Origin: WHSW01 sp963767285
GTDB lineage: Bacteria; Actinomycetota; Thermoleophilia; Solirubrobacterales; 70-9
Reading direction: 5' to 3'
Length of the DNA stretch: 64,000 nt
Assembly: GCA_963767285.1 (NCBI GenBank)
Contig: CAVYDJ010000002.1
Location: 1,169,699-1,233,698 of the forward strand
The position numbers and the translations under genes are program-made. Positions 44,170 through 54,671 of the stretch are shown here, one piece after another (the stretch's first letter is position 1; every line of letters begins with the position of its first letter). A model generated the notes under the pieces. The model worked only from the letters and a program-made list of their open reading frames with translations, made no database searches and was not told the DNA's origin.

Positions 44170-45494
44170 GTGACGACGAGCGCCGCGGGACGGGTGGCTG
44201 GAGCGGTGTGCTCGAGAGCGAGCAGCACCTCGTTTCGCCCGGATCCGAGTGGCGCTCGGAGCTGTACAGGGTCGCGACCGAGCAGTTCGAGCGCGCCGCG
44301 GACGTGCTCCGGCTCGCCGTGGACATTCGCCAGCGGCTGCTCGAGCCGCGCCGCGCTCTGGTCGTCAACTTCCCGGTCCGGCGCGACACCGGCGAGATCC
44401 AGGAGATGACCGGCTACCGGGTCCAGCACACCCTCGTGATGGGTCCGACCAAGGGTGGCATCCGCTTCGCGCCCGGCGTTTCGCTCGGCGAGTGCGCCGC
44501 GCTTGCGATGTGGATGACCTACAAGTGCTCGCTGCTCGGGCTCCCGTTCGGCGGGGCGAAGGGTGGCGTGCGCTGCGACCCGAACCGGCTCTCCGACGGC
44601 GAGGTCGAGCGGGTCGCCCGCCGCTACACAGCCGAGCTCGAGCCGATCATCGGCCCGGATCGCGACATCGGCGCGCCGGACATGGCGACCTCGGAGCGCG
44701 AAATGGCCTGGATGATGGACACCTACTCCCAGGGTCACGGCCAGCCCGTGCCCGCGATCGTCACCGGCAAGCCGGAGGTGCTCGGCGGCACCGCGCTTCG
44801 GCGCGACGCGACCGGGCTCGGCGTCGTGATCTGCCTCGAGGCGATCATCGAACACCTCGGCTGGGAGCTCGCCGGAAGCCGGGTCGCGGTTCAGGGTTAT
44901 GGCAAGGTCGGCGCGGTCGCGGCGCGGGAGCTCGCCCGCCGCGGAGCGAAGGTGGTTGCGATCACGGACGTCGCCGGCGGGGTGGCGAACGAGGGCGGCC
45001 TCGACCTCGAGGCGGTGGAGCGATGGGTCGACGGCAGCCGCTTCATCCGCGGCTTTCCCGAGGGCCAGCCGATCAGCCGCGACGAGGTGCTGACGGTGCC
45101 CTGCGACATCCTGATCCCGGCTGCGCTCGAAGGCCAGATCACCGCCGAGAACGCGCACGATCTCGACTGCAGGTTGGTCGTGGAGGGCGCCAACGGGCCG
45201 ACCACGCCAGAGGCCGACAGGATCCTCGCCGAGCGCGGGATCCCGGTCGTACCGGACCTGCTCGCCAATGGCGGCGGCGTCGCGGTCAGCTACTACGAGT
45301 GGGCGCAGGACATCCAGCGCGAGGCATGGACCAATGAGCACGTGCTCGAACGCCTGCGCAGCCAGATGAACGACGCGGTCGCCCGCGTGCTCGCCGCCGC
45401 CGATCGGTGGAGCGTCGACTGGCGCACGGCGGCGCAGGCGGTCGGGATCGAACCGGTCGCCGAGGCCTCGGAGATGCGGGCGGTCTACCCATGA
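44166..45494 (+). CDS. Glutamate dehydrogenase (ELFV family)
   Basis: A 442-residue amino acid dehydrogenase of the Glu/Leu/Phe/Val family. MGPTKGGIRFAPGV and LPFGGAKGGVRCDP hold the substrate-binding and catalytic lysines; the NAD(P) fold has VAVQGYGKVGAVAARELA. The length matches glutamate rather than leucine dehydrogenases (about 365). Sitting between leuD and leuB, it may supply glutamate for IlvE, or act on a branched-chain amino acid. Cofactor preference is not clear. Coupled by ATGA overlaps on both sides. Confidence 0.88.
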   Translation: MSDDERRGTGGWSGVLESEQHLVSPGSEWRSELYRVATEQFERAADVLRLAVDIRQRLLEPRRALVVNFPVRRDTGEIQEMTGYRVQHTLVMGPTKGGIRFAPGVSLGECAALAMWMTYKCSLLGLPFGGAKGGVRCDPNRLSDGEVERVARRYTAELEPIIGPDRDIGAPDMATSEREMAWMMDTYSQGHGQPVPAIVTGKPEVLGGTALRRDATGLGVVICLEAIIEHLGWELAGSRVAVQGYGKVGAVAARELARRGAKVVAITDVAGGVANEGGLDLEAVERWVDGSRFIRGFPEGQPISRDEVLTVPCDILIPAALEGQITAENAHDLDCRLVVEGANGPTTPEADRILAERGIPVVPDLLANGGGVAVSYYEWAQDIQREAWTNEHVLERLRSQMNDAVARVLAAADRWSVDWRTAAQAVGIEPVAEASEMRAVYP

Positions 45495-46264
45495 GCGATC
45501 CCGTCGAGTGGGACGCCGAGACCTATCACCAGGTCGCGGCGCCGCAGGAGGAGTGGGGCCGCGAGGTTCTCGCCCGGCTCGAGCTCGCCGGGGACGAGAC
45601 GGTCCTCGACGCCGGTTGCGGCAGCGGCCGGGTGACGGCCCTGCTGCTGGAGCGCCTTCCCGAAGGACGCGTGATCGGCGTCGACGGCTCGAGCCGGATG
45701 ATCGAGCACGCGTCCGAGAACCTTGCCGGCTTCGGCGACCGGGTCGAGTTGATCGTCTCCGACCTGCTGGCGCTGGAGCTGGGGGAACAGGTCGACGCGA
45801 TCTACTCGAACGCGACCTTCCACTGGATCCTCGACCACGAGCGGCTCTTTCAGCTCCTGTTCGCCACCCTCAAGCCCGGCGGCGCGATCGAGGCCCAGTG
45901 CGGCGGCAAGGACAACATCGCCGAATGGCAGCGGGCGCTCGAGTCGATGCAGGGTGACGAGCGCTTCGCCGACTATCTGAGCGGGATGCCCTCGGCCACG
46001 AACTTCGCGTCGGTGGGGGATACGCGCGACCGGCTCGAGCGGGCCGGGTTCGAGGTGGGCCCGACCGGCGTTTGGCTCGAGGAGCGCCGGGTCGAGCCGG
46101 AGGACCCGCGCGCCTTCGGCCGCACCGTCGTGCTCGCCAAGCATCTCGCCCGGCTGCCCGAGAACCTGCACGAGGAGTTCATCGACGCGGTGCTCGGCTC
46201 GATGGCGCGGCCGCCCGCGCTTGAGTACGTGCGGCTCAACATCTCCGCGCGCCGACCGACGTAA
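45491..46264 (+). CDS. SAM methyltransferase, trans-aconitate-methyltransferase-like
   Basis: A 257-residue class I methyltransferase. The SAM motif is VLDAGCGSGRVTALLLERLP; IYSNATFHWILDHERLFQLL and LKPGGAIEAQCGG strongly recall Tam, which methylates trans-aconitate. It overlaps the dehydrogenase (ATGA, 45491-45494) and shares one base with leuB (TAATG). Yeast Tmt1 methylates both trans-aconitate and 3-isopropylmalate, so a leucine-pathway acid is a plausible substrate here; that is inference from position and similarity. Confidence 0.87.
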   Translation: MSDPVEWDAETYHQVAAPQEEWGREVLARLELAGDETVLDAGCGSGRVTALLLERLPEGRVIGVDGSSRMIEHASENLAGFGDRVELIVSDLLALELGEQVDAIYSNATFHWILDHERLFQLLFATLKPGGAIEAQCGGKDNIAEWQRALESMQGDERFADYLSGMPSATNFASVGDTRDRLERAGFEVGPTGVWLEERRVEPEDPRAFGRTVVLAKHLARLPENLHEEFIDAVLGSMARPPALEYVRLNISARRPT

Positions 46265-47319
46265 TGGCCCCGCGGATCGCGTTGCTGCCCGGCGACGGGA
46301 TCGGGCCCGAGATCGTCGACTCGGCGCGCCGGGTCCTCGATGCGCTGGGCTCGTTCGAGTACTCAGAGCACCTGATCGGCGGCGCCTCGATCGACGCCAA
46401 CGGGACGGCGCTGACCGACGAGGTCCTCGACGCGTGCCGGGCGTCCGACGCGGTCCTGCTGGGCGCGGTCGGAGGCCCGAAATGGGACACGACGGACCCC
46501 GACGCGCCGCGACCCGAACAGGGCCTGCTGGGACTGCGCAAGGGCCTTGGCCTGTTCGCCAACCTGCGCCCGGTCAAGCCGAGTCCCGCCCTGGTCGACG
46601 CCAGCCCGCTGCGCCCCGAGGTGATCGAGGGCACCGACCTGCTCGTCGTCCGCGAGCTGACCGGCGGGATCTACTTCGGCGACCGCGGACGCGAGGGCGA
46701 CCGCGCCTTCGACACCTGCGTCTACACGGTTGCGGAGGTCGAGCGGATCGCCCGGGTCGGCTTCGAGGCGGCGGGACGGCGGCGGGGCCGGGTCACCTCG
46801 GTCGACAAGGCGAACGTGATCGAGACCTCGCGGCTGTGGCGCCAGACGGTCAGCAATCTCGCCGTTGACTACGAGGGTGTCGAGCTCGACCACATGCTGG
46901 TCGACAACGCGGCGATGCAGCTGGTCTCCGATCCGTCACGCTTCGACGTGATCCTGACCGAGAACATGTTCGGCGACATCCTCTCCGACGAGTCGGCGAT
47001 GCTGACCGGCTCGCTGGGGATGCTGCCCTCGGCCAGCCTCGGTGAGGGTGGCCCGGGCGTCTTCGAGCCGGTGCACGGCTCGGCTCCCGACATCGCCGGA
47101 AGTGGCGCTGCCAACCCGCTCGCCACGGTCCTGTCGGCGGCGATGCTGCTGCGCGACGGGCTCGCGATGGAGGCCGAGGCGGCCGCCATCGAAGCGGCGG
47201 TCGATCAGGTGCTGGTCGCCGGCCTGCGCACGGCGGACCTGGTGAGCGGCGCGGACGGCGAGCGCGTCGTCGGGACCGCTGAGGTCACCGACGCGCTGCT
47301 CGCCGCCCTACGCAGCTAG
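46264..47319 (+). CDS. leuB: 3-Isopropylmalate dehydrogenase
   Basis: A 351-residue beta-decarboxylating dehydrogenase, third leucine step. LLPGDGIGPEIVDSARRVL opens the protein; RELTGGIYFG, SVDKANVIETSRLW, and the Mg-binding VDNAAMQL...DVILTENMFGDILSDE are present; EPVHGSAPDIAGSGAANPLA is the NAD-binding segment. ELTGGIYFG separates it from isocitrate dehydrogenases. It shares one base with the methyltransferase stop. Confidence 0.96.
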   Translation: MAPRIALLPGDGIGPEIVDSARRVLDALGSFEYSEHLIGGASIDANGTALTDEVLDACRASDAVLLGAVGGPKWDTTDPDAPRPEQGLLGLRKGLGLFANLRPVKPSPALVDASPLRPEVIEGTDLLVVRELTGGIYFGDRGREGDRAFDTCVYTVAEVERIARVGFEAAGRRRGRVTSVDKANVIETSRLWRQTVSNLAVDYEGVELDHMLVDNAAMQLVSDPSRFDVILTENMFGDILSDESAMLTGSLGMLPSASLGEGGPGVFEPVHGSAPDIAGSGAANPLATVLSAAMLLRDGLAMEAEAAAIEAAVDQVLVAGLRTADLVSGADGERVVGTAEVTDALLAALRS

Positions 47320-47322
47320 GAG

Positions 47323-47520
47323 CTAAACGACCTGGACGTTCGCGGCGCGCGGGCCCTTGTCGCTCTCCTCGGACTCGAAGCTGACCTTCGTGCCCTCGGT
47401 GAGGCTCTGGCCTGCGGCGATCGAGTTCTGGTGCACGAAGAGATCCTTCGAGCCGTCATCGGGCGTGATGAAGCCGAAGCCCTTGGTGTCGTTGAACCAC
47501 TTCACAGTTCCAGTTGACAT
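47323..47520 (-). CDS. Cold-shock protein, CspA family
   Basis: A 65-residue single cold-shock domain. RNP1 is KGFGFITPDD and RNP2 is KDLFVHQNSI; TGTVKWFNDTKGFGFI is the invariant N-terminus. It binds single-stranded RNA and DNA as a chaperone. A GGAGG site precedes the ATG at 47520. It converges on leuB with a 3-base gap. Confidence 0.96.
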   Translation of the reverse strand: MSTGTVKWFNDTKGFGFITPDDGSKDLFVHQNSIAAGQSLTEGTKVSFESEESDKGPRAANVQVV

Positions 47521-47857
47521 GTGTGTTCCTCCACGGTTCGGTGCAAACGAGCGCGGAAGATGCGGTTGAGCAACGACTGCGACGCAGGCACAGGTAAAGC
47601 CAACGCGGTGTGCGCGGCGTCACCGACGGTAGCACGTACTCAAGAACCACTGCCCGAAAGTGGGTAGTCCGGATCGGGCTTGAAGGCGGCGCCCTCGACG
47701 AGCAGACCGGGTCGGCCACGGCGCGGCAGCCTATGTCAGCGCCGCTTGAACCGCCCGATCCAGGTCTCCTTCCGGGTCGGGACGCCGATGCCGAGCTGGC
47801 TCTGGGTTGCGGCGCGCCGGTTCGCCAGACGGGCCTCCGTCGGGCATACTTTCGCCC
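47521..47857. other. Intergenic region between csp and ilvE
   Basis: This 337-base gap holds the csp 5' region on the minus strand and the ilvE promoter on the plus strand. For csp, a TACCGT -10 candidate at 47631-47626 would give a 5' leader of about 100 bases, as many cold-shock genes have. For ilvE, see the CATACT box. I find no convincing gene in it; the open frames are arginine-rich shadows. Confidence 0.5.
47845..47850 (+). promoter_or_regulatory. ilvE -10 element
   Basis: CATACT lies seven bases before the ATG at 47858, with no ribosome-binding site between. Confidence 0.4.
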
Positions 47858-48790
47858 ATGGAGAAGTCCGAGTGGATCTGGATCAACGGCGAGTTCGTCG
47901 CCTGGGACGACGCCAAGGTCCACGTGCTCAGCCACGGGCTCCACTACGGGACGGGTGTCTTCGAGGGCATCCGCTGCTACGAGACCGACCGCGGGCCGGC
48001 GGTCTTCCGGCACCGCGAGCACCTCGAGCGACTCGCCAACTCGGCCGAGCTCTACTACCTGAGCCTGCCGTACACGCCCGATCAGATCCGCGAGGCGACC
48101 AACGAGCTGATCAGCCGTAACGGCCTTCGCAGCTGCTACATCCGCCCGCTCGCCTGGCGAGGCTACGGCGAGATGGGCCTGTACGCGCCGACCGGCCCGG
48201 TCGAGGTGATGGTCGCCGTCTGGCCGTGGGGCGCCTACCTGGGCGAGGAGGGCAAGCGCTCCGGCGTCCGCGCCAAGGTGTCCTCGTGGCGGCGGATCTC
48301 GCCGGGCGGGCTGATCCCGCACGCGAAGGCCTCCGGCCAGTACCTGAACTCGATCCTCGCCAAGACCGAGGCCGCGCAGTCGGGCTTCGACGAGGCGATC
48401 CTGCTCGACGAGGCGGGCCTCGTCTGCGAGGGCTCCGGCGAGAACGTCTTCCTGCTGCGCGAGGGGGAGCTGGTCACGCCTGGGCACACGAACTCGATCC
48501 TCGACGGGATCAGCCGCAAGTCGATCATCCAGATCGCCGAGGACCTCGGCTACAAGGTGGTCGAGCGCGACGTCGCTCGGGCCGAGCTCTACCTGGCCGA
48601 GGAGATCTTCCTCTGCGGCACCGCCGCCGAGCTGGTCCCGGTGCGCGAGGTCGACGGGCACGTGCTCGGCGATCCGGGCGAGCTGACCAAGGTGATCCAG
48701 GCGAAGTTCGAGGACGCCCTGCACGGCCGCGCCCCCGAGTACGCGGAATGGCTGGACCCTGTGGAACAGCCGAGTAAGGTGACCTCCTGA
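47858..48790 (+). CDS. ilvE: Branched-chain amino acid aminotransferase
   Basis: A 310-residue class IV PLP aminotransferase, last step of Val/Leu/Ile synthesis. The N-terminal WIWINGEFVAWDDAKVHVLS and HYGTGVFEGIRCY are typical; the PLP lysine is in GLIPHAKASGQYLNS; VCEGSGENVFLLREG and CGTAAELVPVREVDG complete the pattern. The 310-residue length matches the short bacterial IlvE rather than D-amino-acid transaminases. The start fits the -10 box just upstream. Confidence 0.93.
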   Translation: MEKSEWIWINGEFVAWDDAKVHVLSHGLHYGTGVFEGIRCYETDRGPAVFRHREHLERLANSAELYYLSLPYTPDQIREATNELISRNGLRSCYIRPLAWRGYGEMGLYAPTGPVEVMVAVWPWGAYLGEEGKRSGVRAKVSSWRRISPGGLIPHAKASGQYLNSILAKTEAAQSGFDEAILLDEAGLVCEGSGENVFLLREGELVTPGHTNSILDGISRKSIIQIAEDLGYKVVERDVARAELYLAEEIFLCGTAAELVPVREVDGHVLGDPGELTKVIQAKFEDALHGRAPEYAEWLDPVEQPSKVTS

Positions 48791-48915
48791 CGATGCCGTA
48801 TCTCGAGGCCATCGAGCGAATTAGCACCGCCGCGACCGCTTAGCGGCACGCGGCCGCGCGGCTTTCTGCCCGCGCTCCCGACTCGCTCGTCACCTCGAAC
48901 CGGAAAGGCATCCAA

Positions 48916-50489
<1,574 letters not shown>

Positions 50490-50493
<4 letters not shown>

Positions 50494-51653
50494 GCTTGGA
50501 GAGGATCCCGCTCGCGAAGCCTGTTCTCGGCGAGCGCGAGGAGGAGCTGGTGCTGGAGGTCCTGCGCTCCGGCAGGTTGTCGCTGGGGCCGATGACCGAG
50601 CGGTTCGAGCGGGCCTTCGCCGACTACCTCGGTGTCCCCGACGCGGTCGCCGTCTCCTCCGGGACCACGGCCCTTCACCTCTGTGTCCGAGCGCTCGGCT
50701 GGGGTGAGGGCGACGAGGTCGTCACCTCGCCGTTCTCCTTCGTCGCCTCGGCCAACTGCCTCCTCTATGAGGGCGCGACGCCGGTGTTCTGCGACGTCGA
50801 CCCGGTGACCCTCAACCTCGATCCCGCGCAGGCCTGGGAGGCGATCGGCGAGCGGACCAAGGGCCTGCTGCCGGTCGACATCCTCGGCTACCCAGCCGCG
50901 GTGCCTGAGCTCGAGAAGGTCGCGAGCGAGGGCGATCTCGGGCTGCTCCAAGACTCCTGCGAGGCGCTCGGGGCACGGGACTCGGAGGGACGCCTGGTCG
51001 GCTCGCGCGGCAACCTCGCGACGTTCGCGTTCTACGCCAACAAGCAGCTGACGACGGGGGAGGGGGGCATGATCACGGCCGCCGACCCCGAGGTGGCCGC
51101 GACGTTTCGCAGCGAGCGCAACCAGGGGCGCGCGCCGGACATGAGCTGGGTCGACCACGACCGGCTCGGCTTCAACTACCGGCTGACCGAGGTCCAGGCC
51201 GCGCTCGGGGTCGCCCAGTTGGAGCGGGTCGGCGAGATGCTGGCCGACCGCAGCAGGGTCGCGTCGCTGTACACCGAGCGGCTGGCGGCGCTCGACTACG
51301 GCGCCCCCGCGGGCGAGGGCGACCCGGCGGGGCTGATCCTCCCGTGCGCCGACGACGGCGAGGAGCGACGGAGCTGGTTCGTCTACGCGGTCCGGCTGCC
51401 GGCCGGCGCCGACCGCGACGCAGTGCTCGCCGACCTCGACCAGCGCGGGATCGAGGCGAAGGCGTACATGCCGAGCATCCACCTGATGAGCCACATGCGC
51501 GAGCGCTTCAGCTTCCGCGAAGGTCAGTTCCCGGTCGCCGAGGACGCGTCGGCGCGCCTGTTGGCGCTGCCCTTCTTCCCGGAGCTCTCCGAAGGCGAGA
51601 TCGACCGCGTCTGCGAGGCGCTCGCCGAGGCGCTGCGCGGGAACTGGACTTGA
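50490..51653 (+). CDS. DegT/DnrJ/EryC1-family aminotransferase
   Basis: A 387-residue PLP enzyme of the sugar aminotransferase family. The substrate/PLP motifs are VAVSSGTTALHLCVRAL, QDSCEALGA and the internal lysine in AFYANKQLTTGEGGMI; GFNYRLTEVQAALG follows. Family members make amino sugars for glycans or antibiotics. It is coupled to cimA by an ATGA overlap, an odd partner. No other amino-sugar genes are next to it. ATG at 50490 is the right start because the upstream frame belongs to cimA shadow. Confidence 0.9.
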
Positions 51654-51660
51654 GCGAGCC

Positions 51661-53790
51661 CTATCGCAGCTTCAGCTTGTAGGTCTGGTTCGCGGGGGTG
51701 GGAGCGCCACCCGTCGGGGTGAAGGTCAGCGTCGTCGGCACTTTGAGCTTGCCGGTCCTGGGGCCCTTGGCGGCCTTCTTCAGCTTCTTCAGGCCCGTCT
51801 TCGAGGGTTTCAGGGTGATCTTGGTCTTGCCCGCGGCCGGAACCTGCTTGGTCACGGGCTTGATCAGCGCCTTCTTCTTGGCGAACAGGCGCTCGAGCAC
51901 GCCCCTTGGCGCAAAGCCCTCCTGAGCGGCGGAGAGCGTTCCGCCGCCGGGCACCGTGACCGCGAGCGTCAGCGTGCCCTTCTCGAGGTTGGCCTTGCCC
52001 TTCTTCGGCGCGTTGAAGTTGCTCGGGTCGTCGTCGGTGATCCTCACCGTCGCGGTGTCGACGGCCAGCGTGTTCGGGCTGCTCGGGTTGGAGAGCTTGA
52101 CCGTGAAGGTCTCCTCCGCCTCGTGGACGCTGTCCGGGGTGATCGGGATCTCGATCGTGGTCGAGGCCGCGTTGCTGGGGATCGAGGCCGTTCCCGAGGT
52201 CTGGGCGTAGTCGGCGCCGGCGGCCGCGGTGCCGTTCGCGGTCGCGTAATCGAAGCGCGGGGCGGTGCTGCCCGGGGCGGCGCTGACGGTGACGGTTGCC
52301 TTGGTTGCGTTCTCGTTGACGGTGATGTCCGCGATCGAGAGCTGGCGCGGTGCGACCGCCTTCCAGAGGTCGACGCCGGTATTGCCGTCATCGGCGTAGA
52401 AGAGGGCCGTGCCGGCGACGTTGGTCATCGAGGTCGGGTTGCTGCCGATGGCACCCGGTTGGATGTCCTTGGCCAGGGCCGTGCCGTCGGTGGTGCCGTC
52501 GGTCTTCCAGAGCTCGAGACCGCTCGTGCCGTCGTTGGCCCGGAAGAGGATCGAGCCGGCGACGTTGGTGATCCTTCCCGGGCTCGAGTTGCCGGCGCCG
52601 GGGCGAACGTCGCGGATCAGCGTCGTACCGGCTGTGGTGCCGTCGGACCTCCAGAGCTCGACACCGTTCGTGCCGTCGTTGGCCGAGAAGAAGAGCGTGC
52701 CGGCGACGTTGGTGAAACCAGAAAATCCCGGATACGAGTTGCCGGGCCCAGGGGCGATGTCCTTGACCATCGTCGTGCCGGCTGTGGTGCCGTCGGACCT
52801 CCAGAGCTCGTAGCCGTTGGCGTTGGAGTCGGAGGCGGCGAAGAAGAGCGTGCCGGAGAGGTTCGTGAAGGGGCCCGGATAAGAGGAGGCGGCCCCGGGC
52901 GCGATGTTCTTGACCAGCGCCGTGCCGAACTGCGTGCCGTCGGACCTCCACAGCTCTCTGCCGTTGGTGCCGTCGTCGGCGCTGAAGAAGAGTCTGCCGT
53001 TGACGTTCTCGACGAAGCTCGGATTCGAGCCGATGGCGCTGGGCGCAGTGCGGATGTCCTTGACCATCGTCGTGCCGGCGGCGGTGCCGTCGGACCTCCA
53101 CAGCTCGTAGCCGTTGGCGTCGGAATCGGAGGCGGTGAAGAAGAGCGTGCCGTTGACGTTGGCCAAGTACTTCGAATACCCAGAGTCGGGACCAGAGCGA
53201 ATGTCCTTGACGAGCGTCGTGCCGGCGGCGGTGCCGTCGGACTTCCATATTTCAGTGCCGTGGACGTCGTCGATGGCCGTGAAGAACAACGTGCCGTCGA
53301 CGTTGGCGATGCTCAGGTACGGGTCACGTGAGCTACCGGCTCCGCTCTTGATGTCCTTGACCAGCACCGTGCCGGCGTCGGTCCCGTCGGACCTCCACAG
53401 CTCTGCGCCGTTGGTGCCGTCGTCGGCCCAGAAGAAGAGCGTGCCGGCCTGGTTGATCAGGGCATTAGGAGACGAGCTGGCGACGCCGGCTCGGATGTCC
53501 TTGACCATCGTTGTCCCGGCGGCGGTGCCGTCGGACCTCCACAGCTCCAAGCCGCTGGCGCCGTCGGTGCCAGCGTAGAACAGCATGCCGTTGACCTCGG
53601 CGGGGCCCTGTCGCAGCGCCGAGTCGCCGGCCGGATTGGGGTCGGCAACGCGGCTGACCTCGAAGTCCAGCGCTTCAGCGGCGCCGGGGCCGGCGAGGCC
53701 GATCGCCGCGGTGGCTGCGATGGCGCTCGAGGCCTTCGCGCGGGAGTGGCGCCGCGCCTTGGCCCGGGTTTGTCTTTGTCGCCGGCTCAC
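51661..53790 (-). CDS. Exported ELWxxDGT-repeat protein with Calx-beta domain
   Basis: A 709-residue surface protein. An Arg/Lys-rich N-terminus leads into a signal segment (SAIAATAAIGLAGPGAAEA). Residues about 55-480 are nine ELWxxDGT units of about 46-50 residues, each with ELWRSDGT(T/A)AGTTMVKDI and NVNGTLFF-like strands, likely a beta-propeller. A Calx-beta domain follows (about 490-600, ending VRITDDDPSNF). The Lys-rich C-terminal module (LKPSKTGLKKLKKAAKGP...TYKLKLR) resembles that of the large FG-GAP protein. Probably an adhesin. GTG start at 53790. Confidence 0.85.
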   Translation of the reverse strand: MSRRQRQTRAKARRHSRAKASSAIAATAAIGLAGPGAAEALDFEVSRVADPNPAGDSALRQGPAEVNGMLFYAGTDGASGLELWRSDGTAAGTTMVKDIRAGVASSSPNALINQAGTLFFWADDGTNGAELWRSDGTDAGTVLVKDIKSGAGSSRDPYLSIANVDGTLFFTAIDDVHGTEIWKSDGTAAGTTLVKDIRSGPDSGYSKYLANVNGTLFFTASDSDANGYELWRSDGTAAGTTMVKDIRTAPSAIGSNPSFVENVNGRLFFSADDGTNGRELWRSDGTQFGTALVKNIAPGAASSYPGPFTNLSGTLFFAASDSNANGYELWRSDGTTAGTTMVKDIAPGPGNSYPGFSGFTNVAGTLFFSANDGTNGVELWRSDGTTAGTTLIRDVRPGAGNSSPGRITNVAGSILFRANDGTSGLELWKTDGTTDGTALAKDIQPGAIGSNPTSMTNVAGTALFYADDGNTGVDLWKAVAPRQLSIADITVNENATKATVTVSAAPGSTAPRFDYATANGTAAAGADYAQTSGTASIPSNAASTTIEIPITPDSVHEAEETFTVKLSNPSSPNTLAVDTATVRITDDDPSNFNAPKKGKANLEKGTLTLAVTVPGGGTLSAAQEGFAPRGVLERLFAKKKALIKPVTKQVPAAGKTKITLKPSKTGLKKLKKAAKGPRTGKLKVPTTLTFTPTGGAPTPANQTYKLKLR
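52370..53600 (-). repeat. ELWxxDGT tandem repeats, about 140-150 bp
   Basis: The GTGCCGTCGGACCTCCA(C/G)AGCTC word (reverse of the ELWRSDGT codons) recurs at irregular 140-155 base steps across this span, nine or so times, within the surface protein gene. Confidence 0.8.
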
Positions 53791-53819
53791 CTCAGCCCCA
53801 CCCTAACGCTCAGGGGCTC

Positions 53820-54641
53820 CTAGCCGGGCCGGGCTCGAGCCGCCAGGCGCCGTAGCAGCGATTGCCGCTCCCGGGCGCGGTCCGTGCCGCCAGTGCGGTC
53901 GAGTGCGTCGAGTGCCGTCATCTGGTCGTCGGAGAGCGAGAAGTCGAAGATCTCGGAGTTCTCGCGGATGCGCTCGCGGTTGCTCGACTTCGGGATCACG
54001 ATCAGGTCGTGCTGGATCCCCCAGCGCAACAGGACCTGGGCCGGCGTCCGTCCGGCGCCGCGCGCAACGTCGACCACGGCCGGGTGTCCGAGATCCTCGC
54101 CCCGGGTGAGCGGGCTCCAGGCGGCGGGCGCGACGCCGTGCCGCGCGCACGCGTCCAAGAGCCCGCGGCGGTGGTGGAACGGGCTCAGCTGGATCTGGTT
54201 GACGGCCGGTGGCCCTGCGGACGACGAGCACACCGCCTTGAGCTCGTCGGCGCTGTAGTTGCTGACCCCGACCGCGCGGGTGAGGCCGCGTTCCTTCGCC
54301 CGGACCATCCCCGGCCAGTGGCGCAGCGGGTCCCCCGCCGGCCAGTGCACCAGGTAGAGGTCGATGTGGTCGAGACCGAGGCGCTCGAGGCTGCGCTCGG
54401 CCTCCGCCACGGGGTCGGCGCAGGCCGGGTCGAACTTCGTGGTGACGAAGATCTCGTCACGTGGAGTAGCGCTCGCTGCCAGGGCCGTGCCGACACCGCC
54501 CTCGTTCGCGTACCGCTGCGCGGTGTCGACGTGGCGGTAGCCGGTCTCCAGCGCCCAGCCAACGCAGTTGGCGACAGGCTCACCGTCCGGGATCTGCCAG
54601 GTGCCGAAGGCGAGCGGCGGGATGTCGACGCCGGAAGCCAT
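53820..54641 (-). CDS. Aldo/keto reductase
   Basis: A 273-residue NADPH-dependent reductase. The catalytic tetrad is visible: Asp in HVDTAQRYANE with its Tyr, Lys in VTTKFDPA and His in YLVHWPAGDP. VGVSNYSADEL and the C-terminal VIPKSSNRERIREN cofactor motif are present. It resembles 2,5-diketo-gluconate reductase-type AKRs; substrate unknown. ATG at 54641 gives a normal N-terminus; ATG at 54665 adds eight residues but would overlap the promoter region. Confidence 0.88.
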   Translation of the reverse strand: MASGVDIPPLAFGTWQIPDGEPVANCVGWALETGYRHVDTAQRYANEGGVGTALAASATPRDEIFVTTKFDPACADPVAEAERSLERLGLDHIDLYLVHWPAGDPLRHWPGMVRAKERGLTRAVGVSNYSADELKAVCSSSAGPPAVNQIQLSPFHHRRGLLDACARHGVAPAAWSPLTRGEDLGHPAVVDVARGAGRTPAQVLLRWGIQHDLIVIPKSSNRERIRENSEIFDFSLSDDQMTALDALDRTGGTDRARERQSLLRRLAARARPG

Positions 54642-54655
54642 CGAGCGGGCTGACC

Positions 54656-54662
54656 TTATAGT
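54656..54662. promoter_or_regulatory. Overlapping divergent -10 boxes, argH and aldo/keto reductase
   Basis: TATAGT (54657-54662) is nine bases before the argH ATG. On the other strand the same bases give TATAAG, 13 bases before the reductase ATG at 54641. The two promoters share the same base pairs. Confidence 0.45.
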
Positions 54663-54671
54663 CATGCCGCT

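Noticed and set aside
47610..48062. 150-codon plus-strand frame in the csp-ilvE gap
   Set aside because: Overlaps ilvE in another frame, low-complexity Arg/Ser-rich, no start signal.
48845..48880. Rho-independent terminator before cimA
   Set aside because: CGCGGCCGCG is palindromic and a short T-rich patch follows, but no stem long enough with a loop could be drawn convincingly.
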